64,000 nucleotides of DNA from UBA3069 sp050633465 (GCA_050633465.1 JBOEGO010000007.1:62001-126000), one strand, 5' to 3'; counted from the first letter of the stretch, positions 53,149-62,457 are shown. The notes: generated from the sequence alone by a model not told the origin. A program made the numbers and translations.

Positions 53149-53984
53149 TGACAGCCGATCCTTGCGCGGGCGGTTTGGGCCTGTTCCACAGCAGCGGCAC
53201 CGGGAAAGCGCACGCCGACCTCGGCCAGTGTCACGCAGGCCTCTTGGGTCTGGCCCAATTGCGCCAATGCATCCCCCAAACGGAACAGGGCCTGCGGGGC
53301 CTCTGGTCCTTCGGGATCGGCGGTAAACCCTTGCAGATATGCGCGGGCCTCGCCGGTTTTGTCGCCCATTTTCGACAGGGCCGCGCCGCGCATCAAATAG
53401 GCCTGCACAGCCATCGGGCCACCGGGGTAGCTTTCGTTGAACACGGCGAATTTCTTGGCGGCCTCTTCAAAGGAGCCACCGTCAAGCGCGGCTTTGGCGG
53501 CTTCGAAATCGGCCTTTTCGCCGACGGCCAGTTCGACATCATTGCCGATCATGCCGGTTTCCAGATTGGTCGAGGGCGCGGCAGGCGCGGTATTGCTTGC
53601 GCCCTGTGCCTCGCCGCCCAGGGTGCTGGTTTCGCCCAGTTTGCCAATGTCGCCGCCCTCCAGTTCGACCAGCCGGAATTCCAGATCGCCAATGCGGTTG
53701 GTGCCGTCGGTGACCACAGAATTGATGCGAAATTCCAGTTGTTCGGCCTTGGATGTGACGCGCGACAGTTCTGCTTCAATCGCGTCCAGCCGTTGCAGGG
53801 TCGATCCGCCCACGGCCACGTTGGCCGCGCCCGTGGTGGACAGTTCGCGGCGCAGCTTCTGCACCTCGACATGCAAAACGGTCAGTTCCTGCCGGATATC
53901 GGCCAGCGTTTCGGCACGGTCCTGCGCCGTCAGTGACAGCGGCATCAGGACCAGAGCAAGAGCAAGTTTGAAACGCGTTTTCAT
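53145..53984 (-). CDS. cpoB: Tol-Pal system protein YbgF/CpoB
   Basis: A 279-residue periplasmic protein. The signal peptide, MKTRFKLALALVLMPLSLTA, is followed by a coiled-coil region (LADIRQELTVLHVEVQKLRREL) and C-terminal TPR repeats from about residue 160. CpoB links outer membrane constriction to peptidoglycan synthesis through TolA. The start at 53984 begins the signal peptide. It lies between pal and tilS with a 4-base overlap with the latter. Confidence 0.93.
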   Translation of the reverse strand: MKTRFKLALALVLMPLSLTAQDRAETLADIRQELTVLHVEVQKLRRELSTTGAANVAVGGSTLQRLDAIEAELSRVTSKAEQLEFRINSVVTDGTNRIGDLEFRLVELEGGDIGKLGETSTLGGEAQGASNTAPAAPSTNLETGMIGNDVELAVGEKADFEAAKAALDGGSFEEAAKKFAVFNESYPGGPMAVQAYLMRGAALSKMGDKTGEARAYLQGFTADPEGPEAPQALFRLGDALAQLGQTQEACVTLAEVGVRFPGAAAVEQAQTARARIGCQ

Positions 53985-54016
53985 GGCGACCCCTTTAATA
54001 AATTCTGCCCGACGGA

Positions 54017-54532
54017 TCAGGACATGCCTGCGGCCAGCACGGTGACAGCGCGGCGGTTTTTGGCATAGCAGGATTCGGTCGAACATACCTCGATCGGGCG
54101 TTCCTTACCGTAGGAAACAACGCGCAAACGCGCCGAGGACACACCCTTGGAGATCAGGTATTCCTGCACCGCATTGGCGCGGCGTGCGCCAAGCGCAAGG
54201 TTGTATTCACGGGTGCCCTGTTCGTCGGCGTGGCCTTCGATGACGGCGGTATAGTCGTTGTTGGTCATCAACCAGGTGGCCTGACCGTCCAGCACGCTGC
54301 GCCCTTCAGACGACAGGGTGGACTGGTCCACGGCAAACAACACGCGATCCCCTACGGCCTGTTGGAAATATGCCGCCGAGGTCGGGTCATTCGCGCTGCC
54401 CGGTATGATGCCGGATGCCGCGCCGCCGCCGGTCAGGTTGGTTTCATTGCCAAACCGGTCTGCGCCGGTTTTTGCGCAAGCGGAAAGCGCCAATGCGCCT
54501 GCGATCAGGGCTGCTCGTGCCAGAAGTTTCAT
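54017..54532 (-). CDS. pal: Peptidoglycan-associated lipoprotein Pal
   Basis: A 171-residue OmpA-domain lipoprotein. The lipobox LSAC ends at Cys19, and the OmpA-like peptidoglycan-binding signature EGHADEQGTREYNLALGARRANAVQEYL is near residue 99. It anchors the outer membrane to peptidoglycan and works with TolB. It would be modified by Lgt, encoded elsewhere in the window. It lies downstream of tolB with a gap of 185 bases that may hold its own promoter. Confidence 0.96.
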   Translation of the reverse strand: MKLLARAALIAGALALSACAKTGADRFGNETNLTGGGAASGIIPGSANDPTSAAYFQQAVGDRVLFAVDQSTLSSEGRSVLDGQATWLMTNNDYTAVIEGHADEQGTREYNLALGARRANAVQEYLISKGVSSARLRVVSYGKERPIEVCSTESCYAKNRRAVTVLAAGMS

Positions 54533-54717
54533 GTCGTGTGTCCCACGTTCATTTGTTTTTGCTGATTCACCCCTAGCACAGCCTAATCCACATGGGAATC
54601 AGCGGTTTCATCACATTCGCGTCTGCGCAGGGGCTTGCCGATTGCGCGACTGTGCAAAACTGGCGGTGATCCGCCTGGTTTTGCACCGATTGATATCGCC
54701 CCATCAATTTTAACCGT

Positions 54718-56055
54718 CTAGTTCTGCAACGGTCCCCATGCCGGATCAGATGCGCCGCCGCTGGTGGCGACGGGTTTCAGGTTGCGCCCTGTGCTGTCCA
54801 CGGAATACAGCCGCGCCTCGCCGCCCGCGCCTTGGGTTTCGCGGGTGAACATGATGACGCGCCCGTTGGGTGACCATGATGGCCCCTCGTCCAGAAAAGA
54901 GGCGGTGAGCAGGCGCTCCTCGGATCCGTCGACCCGCATGACGCCGATGTGAAACCGGCCCTTGTTCTGTTTGGTAAAGGCCACCAGATCCCCGCGGGGT
55001 GACCAGACCGGCGTGCCGTAACGCCCCTGACCGAATGATATGCGGGTGGGTTCGCCGCCGCTTGCGCTCATGACATACAATTGCGGGCTGCCGGAGCGGT
55101 CGGATTCAAACACGATGCGCGCGCCATCGGGTGAAAACGACGGTGCGGTTTCGATCGAGGGCGCATTGGTCAGGCGCACAGGGGCGGAGCCGTCCACCGA
55201 CATGCGCCACAGGTCAGTATTGCCGCCCTGGGTCAGGGAAAATACCACTGTGCTGCCATCGGGACCAAAGCGGGGGGAAAACGCCATGTCGCCTTCGGGG
55301 ATCGGCAGGGCACGGCGGCCAACGCTGGCCACATCCAGCACATAGATGCGGGGGAAGCCGGTTTCATAGCTGGTGTATAGGATGCGGTCTCCGGTGGGTG
55401 AAAACCGCGGCGCCAGCACGATGGCGGAACTGTCGGTCAGATATTGCACGTTGGCACCGTCGTAATCCATGATGCCCAGCCGTTTCTGCCGCTGGTTTTT
55501 CGGGCCTGCTTCGGCCACGTAAACCACGCGGCTGTCGAAATACCCGCCCTCGCCGGTGATGCGGGCATAGACGGCATCGGCCACTTTGTGCGCCATGCGC
55601 CGCCAGCCGTCCTGCGTTGCGGCAAATTGCAACCCGTCGCCCATTTCCTGCCCTGCAAACACATCATACAGGCGGAATTTGACATTGATATTGCCACTGG
55701 CATCGGTGGTGACCGCGCCGGTGATCAGGGCCTGGGCGTTGATCGCTTTCCAGTCGGCATATTGCACGGGGCTGGAAAAGGCGGTGACCTGCGAAATGAA
55801 TGCGCTTGGCTGGATCTGGCGAAACAGGCCGGTGCCTGCCAGATCGTCCACCACGACCTGTGTGATGCGCGCCGCCATATCGGATGCGCCTGCGGATTCG
55901 GCAATGAATTGCGGCACTGCAATCGGCATCGGTTCGATCACCGCGTCGGTCAGTTCCAGCCGCAGCCGCCCGCTGTCCTGCGCCATGGCGGGGGTCTGGA
56001 TAAAGGCCAACATCGCAGCCATGGCCAATCCGGCAAACCTGTTCACGGGCACCAT
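54718..56055 (-). CDS. tolB: Tol-Pal system beta-propeller protein TolB
   Basis: A 445-residue periplasmic protein. The signal peptide cleaves after AMA near residue 25. The N-terminal domain is followed by a six-bladed propeller with repeated SPDG/FSPTG motifs (for example APSFSPDGARIVFESDRSG). TolB binds Pal and relays TolA. Its ATG shares one base with the stop codon of the preceding small TolA-domain gene (TGATG), so the two are translationally coupled. Confidence 0.96.
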   Translation of the reverse strand: MVPVNRFAGLAMAAMLAFIQTPAMAQDSGRLRLELTDAVIEPMPIAVPQFIAESAGASDMAARITQVVVDDLAGTGLFRQIQPSAFISQVTAFSSPVQYADWKAINAQALITGAVTTDASGNINVKFRLYDVFAGQEMGDGLQFAATQDGWRRMAHKVADAVYARITGEGGYFDSRVVYVAEAGPKNQRQKRLGIMDYDGANVQYLTDSSAIVLAPRFSPTGDRILYTSYETGFPRIYVLDVASVGRRALPIPEGDMAFSPRFGPDGSTVVFSLTQGGNTDLWRMSVDGSAPVRLTNAPSIETAPSFSPDGARIVFESDRSGSPQLYVMSASGGEPTRISFGQGRYGTPVWSPRGDLVAFTKQNKGRFHIGVMRVDGSEERLLTASFLDEGPSWSPNGRVIMFTRETQGAGGEARLYSVDSTGRNLKPVATSGGASDPAWGPLQN

Positions 56056-56423
56056 CACTTGCTCCTCATATCGGCGGGATCGAATGTCATTTCGACCCTG
56101 CGCCATTGTTCATACGTCTGTTGCGGCAGGTCAAACCCGCCCGCGCCACAGCGCAGAATTGCGCGGCGGGCTGCCTGAAATGCCTGCTGACGGGCGGGGG
56201 GTGTTGTCCCGCTATCGCCCAGCAAGGTTATACTGTCGGCCACGGGGGTTCCGTCGCGGGCCAGATCAAAAACAAGCGTGACTTTCACCCGCTTGGCGGC
56301 ATCGGACAACATGCCGACGTTCCAGCATTTGCTGATGTCGCGCAGATCATTGGCCATTGCGGGGCCAGTCAAACCGGTCAATCCCATCAGGGCTATCAAC
56401 ACAAAGGGGGCCGTTTGGTTCAT
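56055..56423 (-). CDS. Free-standing periplasmic TolA C-terminal domain protein
   Basis: A 122-residue protein with a signal peptide (MNQTAPFVLIALMGLTGLTGPAMA, cleavage near residue 24) and a mature part closely matching the last 105 residues of TolA encoded just upstream. Shared elements include CWNVG-x-LS, AARRAI-x-RCG, GFDLP and WR-x2-E-x2-F-x-P-x2-MR, plus the two cysteines (Cys33 and Cys92). It has neither the membrane anchor nor the Pro-rich linker of TolA. It overlaps tolA by four bases and tolB by one. It is probably a soluble TolA-III paralog acting with TolB or Pal; this is inference. Confidence 0.85.
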   Translation of the reverse strand: MNQTAPFVLIALMGLTGLTGPAMANDLRDISKCWNVGMLSDAAKRVKVTLVFDLARDGTPVADSITLLGDSGTTPPARQQAFQAARRAILRCGAGGFDLPQQTYEQWRRVEMTFDPADMRSK

Positions 56424-57565
56424 TCCTGCACCCCGTTGATGCGCATTTTTTCCGGGTTGAACACCAGTTCCAGTTCACGCCAACGGTCGTATTTTTCGGG
56501 CGGAAGGTCAAACCCGTCATTGCCGCAGCGGATGATGGCGCGGCGTGCTGCCTCGTATGCCTGACGGGCCGAAGATTCGTTGCCACCCTGAAACGACAGC
56601 CGCTGGATGGATGAAATCACCGGTTTGCTGTCACGGCCCATTTCCACCAATACGGTGACCGATGTGCGCATGGCCTCGGCGGACAGGCTGCCCACGTTCC
56701 AGCAGCGTTGCACCGACACACGCAACGCATTCATGTCACCGCTGGTCATCGGCGGGCCACTGGGGGCGCTGCCATTGCCGCTGGTGCTGGACGGCGTAGA
56801 GGAGGTGGCGCTGCCGCCCGCAAGGGCCGCCGCAAGCGCATCATTCACCGCCAATTGATCGGTCGCGGGGGCGTTATCCGCCTGTTGCGTTGGCGTCGGC
56901 GCTGGCGTCGGCGCGGGGCGGTTGGGGCGCGTTTTCGGGCGCAGGGATGTGGTGGGCGCACGGGATGGCGGCTCGGTTGCCTCTGTTACGACTTCGGTTG
57001 TGGCCTCTTCTGGCGCAGTTGCCTCTTGTGGCTGTTGCGGCGTGGTTGTGGGGGCGGTGTCGGGCACCACCTGCTCGCGCAGTTGTTCGTCCGGTCGGGT
57101 TTCGGGGGCCGGCTGTTCCACGGCTTGCGGCGCGACGCGGGGCACTGGACGCGGCACGGGCCGGTCGCTGGTTTGCGGGGCCAGCACGGCCTGTTCCTGC
57201 GGTGGCGGCGCGATCACCGGCGGCTGGTCCGTCACCTCGGCTTCGGCCGGTGGGGGCGGTGGCGGCGGTGGGGTTTCGGCCTGTGGAGGCGGGGTTTCGG
57301 CAGGGCGTGTCACCCGTGGCGGACGGTCCTGCTGGGTGGGGGCGGGCGCGTCGGATTGGCCCGCATCGGGAGTTTCGGGTGTGGTCACATCGGTGGCGGT
57401 TTGCGGCGGGCGTGCGCCCTCTAGCGCGCGGTCGAATTCGGCGCCGGTGATCATCGTGACCTCGGTCACGTCAAACGGTTCGGGTGTGGGGGCAAAGCCG
57501 CCAAACAGCAGCGCCGCGATGAACCCCGCGTGCCCGACCCCTGAAATGTAATGACCGATATGCAC
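56420..57565 (-). CDS. tolA: Tol-Pal system protein TolA
   Basis: A 381-residue inner-membrane energy transducer. A membrane helix at about 8-26 contains SGVGHAGFIAALLFGG, whose His is typical for contact with TolQR. Residues 50-270 form a long Pro/Glu/Thr/Ala-rich linker, unusually proline-dominated rather than helical. The C-terminal domain (275-381) has Cys288 and Cys347. GTG 57565 is the start, with GGAGG seven bases upstream. It sits 16 bases after tolR. Confidence 0.92.
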   Translation of the reverse strand: MHIGHYISGVGHAGFIAALLFGGFAPTPEPFDVTEVTMITGAEFDRALEGARPPQTATDVTTPETPDAGQSDAPAPTQQDRPPRVTRPAETPPPQAETPPPPPPPPAEAEVTDQPPVIAPPPQEQAVLAPQTSDRPVPRPVPRVAPQAVEQPAPETRPDEQLREQVVPDTAPTTTPQQPQEATAPEEATTEVVTEATEPPSRAPTTSLRPKTRPNRPAPTPAPTPTQQADNAPATDQLAVNDALAAALAGGSATSSTPSSTSGNGSAPSGPPMTSGDMNALRVSVQRCWNVGSLSAEAMRTSVTVLVEMGRDSKPVISSIQRLSFQGGNESSARQAYEAARRAIIRCGNDGFDLPPEKYDRWRELELVFNPEKMRINGVQE

Positions 57566-57581
57566 CTATGCGCCTCCGGCC

Positions 57582-58070
57582 TCAGTTGTTGCCGGTCGCG
57601 GCGTCGGTCCCGTCAAGGCGCGGACCACCGGCATCGGTCACCAGCCCGATGTTGGAAAACCCGCCACGGTTCAGCGCCCCCATGACCTGCACCACCTGCG
57701 CATAGGGCACCGCCCCGTCCGCACGCAGGAACACACGGTCACCGGACCGTTCGGCAGCAATGGCGCGCAAACGGTTCACCATGTCATCCATCGGCACCTC
57801 GGTTGTCTGGATCATCACGGTGCCCGTTGCGGTGATGGTGACGGCCAATGGTTCCTCCTGCTCGCCCGGCAGGGCGTTGGCGGCGGTCTTGGGCAGTTCG
57901 ACAGGCACCCCCACCGTCATCAGCGGCGCGGCGACCATAAAGATGATCAACAGCACCAGCATCACATCAACAAAAGGCGTGACGTTGATTTCGGCCATCG
58001 GTTTGGCCCCGCCTGCGCGGGACCGCCTGCGGCGTGATCCGCCGGATTTTTGCGTGACACCCGCGCCCAT
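57582..58070 (-). CDS. tolR: Tol-Pal system protein TolR
   Basis: A 162-residue ExbD/TolR protein. A basic N-terminus precedes EINVTPFVDVMLVLLIIFMVAAP, whose Asp35 is the proton-conducting residue. The periplasmic domain follows (RVFLRADGAVPYAQVVQVMGALNRGG). With TolQ it forms the proton-driven motor for TolA. The gene starts three bases after tolQ. Confidence 0.96.
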   Translation of the reverse strand: MGAGVTQKSGGSRRRRSRAGGAKPMAEINVTPFVDVMLVLLIIFMVAAPLMTVGVPVELPKTAANALPGEQEEPLAVTITATGTVMIQTTEVPMDDMVNRLRAIAAERSGDRVFLRADGAVPYAQVVQVMGALNRGGFSNIGLVTDAGGPRLDGTDAATGNN

Positions 58071-58073
58071 GGT

Positions 58074-58769
58074 TCAGGCGTCCAACTGGCGCGACAGGAT
58101 GGTGGCGAATTCGTCGGCGAAACTTTCGTAACCCGCGACGATGCGGTCGCTGTCTGCGCTAAGTTTGTTATAGAAGATCACCGCCGGGATGGCCGCAACC
58201 AGCCCCAATGCCGTTGCCAGCAAGGCCTCGGCGATGCCGGGGGCCACGACTGCCAGATTGGTGTTTTGCTGTTCCGCGATGCCGATAAAGGCGTGCATGA
58301 TGCCCCAGACCGTGCCGAACAATCCCACAAAGGGCGCGGTGGAGCCAACGGTCGCCAAAACCTGCAACCCGCCTTGCAGGGCTTCGGCTTCGCGGGTGAT
58401 GGCCACGTTCATGGAACGGTCAATGCGGGCCTGCGCACCGGCGATCAGCGCGCCATCGGTGCGGTGGCTGCGGCGCCATTCGATCATGCCCGCAGCAAAG
58501 ATTTTTTCAGACTGGCCAGAGGGTTCGGTGCCGATCTTGTCGAACAACTCGTCCAAAGGGTCACCGGACCAGAATGCGCGGTCGAATGCCTCGGCCTCGG
58601 CCCGCGCACGGCGATAGGCGATCAGTTTTTGCACGATAATCGACCAGCCCCAGAACGAGGCGACGATTAACCCGATCATCACAAGTTTGACGGTAAATGT
58701 GGATTGGGCAAACAGCGCCCACATGGAAAAATCCATCTCGGACACGGCGGCCAAGGTTTCTTGATTCAT
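58074..58769 (-). CDS. tolQ: Tol-Pal system protein TolQ
   Basis: A 231-residue MotA/TolQ/ExbB proton channel subunit with three membrane helices. The first is VKLVMIGLIVASFWGWSIIVQK. The family region TVGSTAPFVGLFGTVWGIMHAF is near residue 140, followed by the third helix with AIPAVIFYNKLS. It forms a pentamer around TolR. The gene is preceded by ybgC, 99 bases upstream. Confidence 0.96.
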   Translation of the reverse strand: MNQETLAAVSEMDFSMWALFAQSTFTVKLVMIGLIVASFWGWSIIVQKLIAYRRARAEAEAFDRAFWSGDPLDELFDKIGTEPSGQSEKIFAAGMIEWRRSHRTDGALIAGAQARIDRSMNVAITREAEALQGGLQVLATVGSTAPFVGLFGTVWGIMHAFIGIAEQQNTNLAVVAPGIAEALLATALGLVAAIPAVIFYNKLSADSDRIVAGYESFADEFATILSRQLDA

Positions 58770-58868
58770 CTGCCTGCTCTCTTTGGGGCCGTTTTCCGGC
58801 CATCTTGCGCAGCAGGTTATCCGATCACAGGCGTGATTGCCAACACAACCCGTTGTGAGCCAGCGTTA

Positions 58869-59258
58869 TCAGTGCAAAAGCAGGCGAATATTTGCCGGAA
58901 GCCGGGCAGGGTGGCCGGTGTCGTTGATCATCACCACCGTGACCACGGCGTGAAACAGCTCTTCTTTGCCGCGCATCACCTTTTGATCCATGATCAGGCG
59001 GGCGGCGGTGACGGCTGTGACCTCGGTCATCACGGTCAGTTCGTCATCCAGTTTGGCGGGGAGCAGGTAATCGGCCTCGACCCGGCGGACGGCAAAGACC
59101 AGGCCTTCGTCCTCTTTCAAGGCGCGCTGATCAATGCCCAGCCCGCGCACCCAGTCGCTGCGCGCCCGTTCGATATAGCGTAAGTAATTGGCGTAATAGA
59201 CGATTCCGGCCATGTCGGTGTCTTCGTAATAGACCCGGATCGGCAATTTATGCGTCAT
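58869..59258 (-). CDS. ybgC: Tol-Pal associated acyl-CoA thioesterase YbgC
   Basis: A 129-residue hotdog-fold thioesterase. The YbgC signature RVYYEDTDMAGIVYYANYLRYIERARSD includes the catalytic Asp. It heads the tol-pal cluster (ybgC-tolQRA-tolA domain-tolB-pal-cpoB), as in many proteobacteria. Its substrates are short-chain or acyl-ACP-bound thioesters, and its functional link to Tol-Pal is not known. Divergent from a MOSC-domain gene. Confidence 0.94.
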   Translation of the reverse strand: MTHKLPIRVYYEDTDMAGIVYYANYLRYIERARSDWVRGLGIDQRALKEDEGLVFAVRRVEADYLLPAKLDDELTVMTEVTAVTAARLIMDQKVMRGKEELFHAVVTVVMINDTGHPARLPANIRLLLH

Positions 59259-59403
59259 CTTTGCTGCCCTTTTGCTGCGCTATCCGCACCCTAAGGCGGG
59301 ATCGGATGTGGGGCAAGCGCGTGATGGGCCGTTTCACGAATCGCGATTTGACGGCACGGCGGGCCTGCGCCAAACTGATGCGAACAGGAAAAGGAGCGCG
59401 CCG

Positions 59404-60000
59404 GTGCCCGCATTGAAACCCACTGAATTCTATGGTGAAATCACATATCTGGGCCGCGTGGCGCGGCGTGATGAAAGCCTGCGCTCGGATCCGTTACAAG
59501 AGGTGCTGGCCACATGGGCAGGGGTCGAAGGCGAGGAGCACAGCGGCATCAACCGCCCGTCCTGTAGCCGCGTCACCGCGCAACATCCGCGCGGCACGAC
59601 GATCCGGAATGTGCGCCAGTTCAGCATTATCTCTGCCGAGGAACTGTCTGAAATCGCGACAAAAATGGGCGTAGACAGGGTGGCGCCGGAATGGGTGGGG
59701 GCATCCATCTGCCTGTCGGGTCTGCCGGATTTAACCCATCTGCCCCCGTCATCGCGCCTGCAATCGGAAACCGGAACCACGCTGGTAATCGACATGGAAA
59801 ACCGCCCCTGCACCCTGCCAATCGCCGAAATCGCACGGGAATACCCCGAGGAAAAGGCCCGCAGGTTCAAGGCGGCGGCGAACGGTCTGCGCGGCGTAAC
59901 GGCATGGGTCGAACGCGAGGGGCCGCTGCGTTTGGGCGAAGCCCTGCGCCTGCATATTCCCGACCAACGTATCTGGTCCCACCTGGAAGCGGCGCGGTAA
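59404..60000 (+). CDS. MOSC-domain protein
   Basis: A 198-residue protein. GTG 59404 is the start: AAGGAG lies about nine bases upstream. The MOSC core spans residues 40-185. Recognisable parts are RNVRQFSIISAEELSEIATKMG, APEWVGASICLSGLPDL and a conserved Cys in DMENRPC near residue 140. MOSC domains handle sulfur bound to a Cys in molybdenum-cofactor or related chemistry. No partner gene is adjacent. Substrate unknown. Confidence 0.85.
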   Translation: MPALKPTEFYGEITYLGRVARRDESLRSDPLQEVLATWAGVEGEEHSGINRPSCSRVTAQHPRGTTIRNVRQFSIISAEELSEIATKMGVDRVAPEWVGASICLSGLPDLTHLPPSSRLQSETGTTLVIDMENRPCTLPIAEIAREYPEEKARRFKAAANGLRGVTAWVEREGPLRLGEALRLHIPDQRIWSHLEAAR

Positions 60001-60251
60001 TCGTCCGGAACGCCGTGTTGCAACATGATCTGTTCAGTTTTGCGCCAATGGGAAACGCGGTTGACCGATCCGCGCCGTTGCCTGGCGTAATTGCGTCGAA
60101 AATGGCCAATTTATCATTGTAGCAAGCGGTTAGGCAGCGTTATAGCGCCTTTGCGTGCAGGGCTGTTACTGACCCGGTGATGGGGATAAGAAGGCCGCGC
60201 ATGACCCTGCCCCAAGGGGATGTTTTGGACCAATTAGCGAAAGTGATGCCC

Positions 60252-61154
60252 ATGACTGCAGATCGGATCGACGGAAAAACCTTTGCGGCGGATGTTCGGG
60301 GCCGTGTGGCGACACAGGTGGCGCGCCTGCGCGAAGTGCATGGCATCACACCCGGTTTGGCGGTGGTGCTGGTGGGCGAGGATCCGGCCAGTCAGGTCTA
60401 TGTCAAAAACAAAGGTATCCAGACCGTCGAGGCGGGGATGCAATCGTTTGAACACAAGCTGGATACCAGCGTAAACGAGGCCGATTTGCTGTCGCTGATC
60501 GCTGATTTGAACGCAGACAAGGCGGTGCATGGCATTCTGGTGCAGTTGCCCCTGCCCAAACATATTGATGAATCCGGGGTTTTGAATGCGATTGATCCCG
60601 CGAAAGATGTCGACGGGTTTCACATTTCGAACGTGGGCCTGCTGGCAACAGGGCAAAAGGCGATGGTGCCCTGCACGCCGCTGGGTTGTTTGATGATGCT
60701 GCGTGATCGCCATGGTGATCTGTCCGGAATGAACGCCGTGGTGATCGGGCGATCCAATATTGTGGGCAAGCCGATGGCGCAATTGCTGCTGCGCGACAGT
60801 TGCACCGTGACGGTTGCCCATTCGCGCACCAAGGATATCGAGGAGGTGGTGCGCCGCGCCGATATCGTGGTGGCAGCCGTGGGGCGGGCGCAGATGGTGA
60901 ACGCCGCCTGGATCAAACCGGGGGCCACGGTGATTGATGTGGGCATCAACCGGATTGAAGCGCCGGAAAAGGGCGAAGGCAAAACGCGGTTGGTCGGAGA
61001 TGTGGATTACGCCTCTGTTGCCGGGGTGGCGGGCGCAATCACGCCGGTGCCGGGCGGGGTCGGGCCAATGACAATCGCCTGCCTGCTGGCCAATACGCTG
61101 ACTGCATGCTGTCGCGCCAACGGTTTGCCCGAACCCGAAGGTTTGACCGCCTGA
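60252..61154 (+). CDS. folD: Bifunctional 5,10-methylenetetrahydrofolate dehydrogenase/cyclohydrolase
   Basis: A protein of about 300 residues interconverting one-carbon folates. Motifs are PGLAVVLVGEDPASQVYVKNK (active-site Lys in YVKNK), VQLPLPKHID, GRSNIVGKPMAQLLL (NADP site) and TPVPGGVGPMTIA. ATG 60252 is chosen since the weak GAAAG box suits it; ATG 60246 is also possible. It converges with a small membrane protein gene four bases downstream. Confidence 0.95.
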   Translation: MTADRIDGKTFAADVRGRVATQVARLREVHGITPGLAVVLVGEDPASQVYVKNKGIQTVEAGMQSFEHKLDTSVNEADLLSLIADLNADKAVHGILVQLPLPKHIDESGVLNAIDPAKDVDGFHISNVGLLATGQKAMVPCTPLGCLMMLRDRHGDLSGMNAVVIGRSNIVGKPMAQLLLRDSCTVTVAHSRTKDIEEVVRRADIVVAAVGRAQMVNAAWIKPGATVIDVGINRIEAPEKGEGKTRLVGDVDYASVAGVAGAITPVPGGVGPMTIACLLANTLTACCRANGLPEPEGLTA

Positions 61155-61158
61155 TCTG

Positions 61159-61581
61159 TCATCCCCCGGTTGCGGGGGTGAAAAACCCCGCTAATACAAC
61201 ATCATACATGATGCGGCCGGGCAGCAGGGTGAACAACCCTGCGCCCAGCAACGCGCCATATGTCAGGCCCAGCATGATTTTCCGGTGCTGCGCCACACGG
61301 CGTTTCCGGATCGCGATAATCGCCCCGAACAATGCAAACAGGGCCAGAACCGACAGCAGGTGGATCGGCGAAAACGGCCCGATCATGCGGATGCTGTTTA
61401 CCGCAAAGCTGGACAGGGCGACGGTGGCCATCAGCACCACCCATGCCCAGCCTAACCCTTTGTGCAGGCGCGACCCGCGTGGCAGTGCAAATATCGTCAG
61501 GGTGAGCGGAATCAGGAGCAGCGCGGCAAAGGCATGAAGCTGGACCGGAAATGATGCGGCAAAAAGCGGGGCAAGGGACAT
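61159..61581 (-). CDS. DUF2306-type membrane protein
   Basis: A 140-residue protein with four predicted membrane helices. The pattern VQLHAFAALLLIPLTLTIFALPRGSRLHKGLGWAWV, then IHLLSVLALFALFGAIIAIRKRRVAQHRKIMLG, is typical of the DUF2306 family, with conserved His and Arg at the membrane face. No function is known. It converges with folD and diverges from a LytTR regulator gene. Confidence 0.8.
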   Translation of the reverse strand: MSLAPLFAASFPVQLHAFAALLLIPLTLTIFALPRGSRLHKGLGWAWVVLMATVALSSFAVNSIRMIGPFSPIHLLSVLALFALFGAIIAIRKRRVAQHRKIMLGLTYGALLGAGLFTLLPGRIMYDVVLAGFFTPATGG

Positions 61582-61695
61582 GTAACACCTTTGACGGATT
61601 GAAAAATGTGGCGGTTGCTTGATATGGCAAGCCGTGCCAGATTGGGCTGCGATCACTCAACCCGCCTTGCGCCAAAGCACCCGAATCCTTCGCGA

Positions 61696-62457
61696 ATGAC
61701 CCAACCCGAATCCAGCCAGTCAGCCACGCTTCGCCAATCACCGTCTGGGGCGTTGGCGTTTTTTATTGCGCTTTGGATCGTATTGTCGGGGTTGGCGGCA
61801 ATGGCAGGTCCGTTCGGCACTTTTGACCTGTTGGAATTCGCGCCAAGGCTGGCCTATTGGGCTGCAGTGGTGGCGGTTTCGATCGCATTGGATTGCGGGT
61901 TGCGGTGGCTGTTGCGCGGGCGTCCCCGGCACTGGCGTCTGTTGGGGCGCATTCCCTATGCCATTGTTTTAGCTTGTATAATTCATGCTATGAACCGTAT
62001 CGTCTTTGCCCATTGGGGCGGGTGGCAAGACCTGCTGTGGCTGGCATTTATTGTCATGTCAGTCGGCGCCGCAATAGAGGGCACGCTGATCATTCTGTCA
62101 CCCGATCCGGCCAGCGCCCCCACCGCGCCCGGCAGCGATCCGGCCGAGAGTTTTCTGCGCCGTCTGCCCATAGATAAACGTGGTGCTGTGGTGCGACTAG
62201 AGGCGCAGGATCATTACCTGAACGTGGTTACGACAGCGGGTGAAGCCCTTGTTTTGCTGCGTATGGCCGATGCCGAGGCGGAACTGGAGGCGGCGCATGG
62301 CATGCGGGTGCATCGTTCGCATTGGGTGGCGATTGATCGCGTGGTCGGCCACCGTCGCCGCGACGGGCGTGATTTTCTGGTGACTGCGGATCAGGCCGAA
62401 GTGCCGGTTAGCAGATCGTTCCGGCCCGCCGTCAAAGCCGCGGGGTTGATTGTCTGA
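61696..62457 (+). CDS. Membrane-anchored LytTR regulator (paralog 1)
   Basis: A 253-residue protein. Four membrane helices fill residues 20-135. After a flexible Pro/Ala linker a LytTR DNA-binding domain occupies about 155-253 (VVRLEAQDHYLNVVTTAG, RVHRSHWVAIDRV and VPVSRSFRPAVKAAGL). The N-terminal block AGPFGTFDLLEFAPRLAYW matches that of paralog 2. No phosphoreceiver or kinase is present, so sensing probably occurs in the membrane domain. No clear ribosome binding site is seen at ATG 61696. Confidence 0.85.
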   Translation: MTQPESSQSATLRQSPSGALAFFIALWIVLSGLAAMAGPFGTFDLLEFAPRLAYWAAVVAVSIALDCGLRWLLRGRPRHWRLLGRIPYAIVLACIIHAMNRIVFAHWGGWQDLLWLAFIVMSVGAAIEGTLIILSPDPASAPTAPGSDPAESFLRRLPIDKRGAVVRLEAQDHYLNVVTTAGEALVLLRMADAEAELEAAHGMRVHRSHWVAIDRVVGHRRRDGRDFLVTADQAEVPVSRSFRPAVKAAGLIV

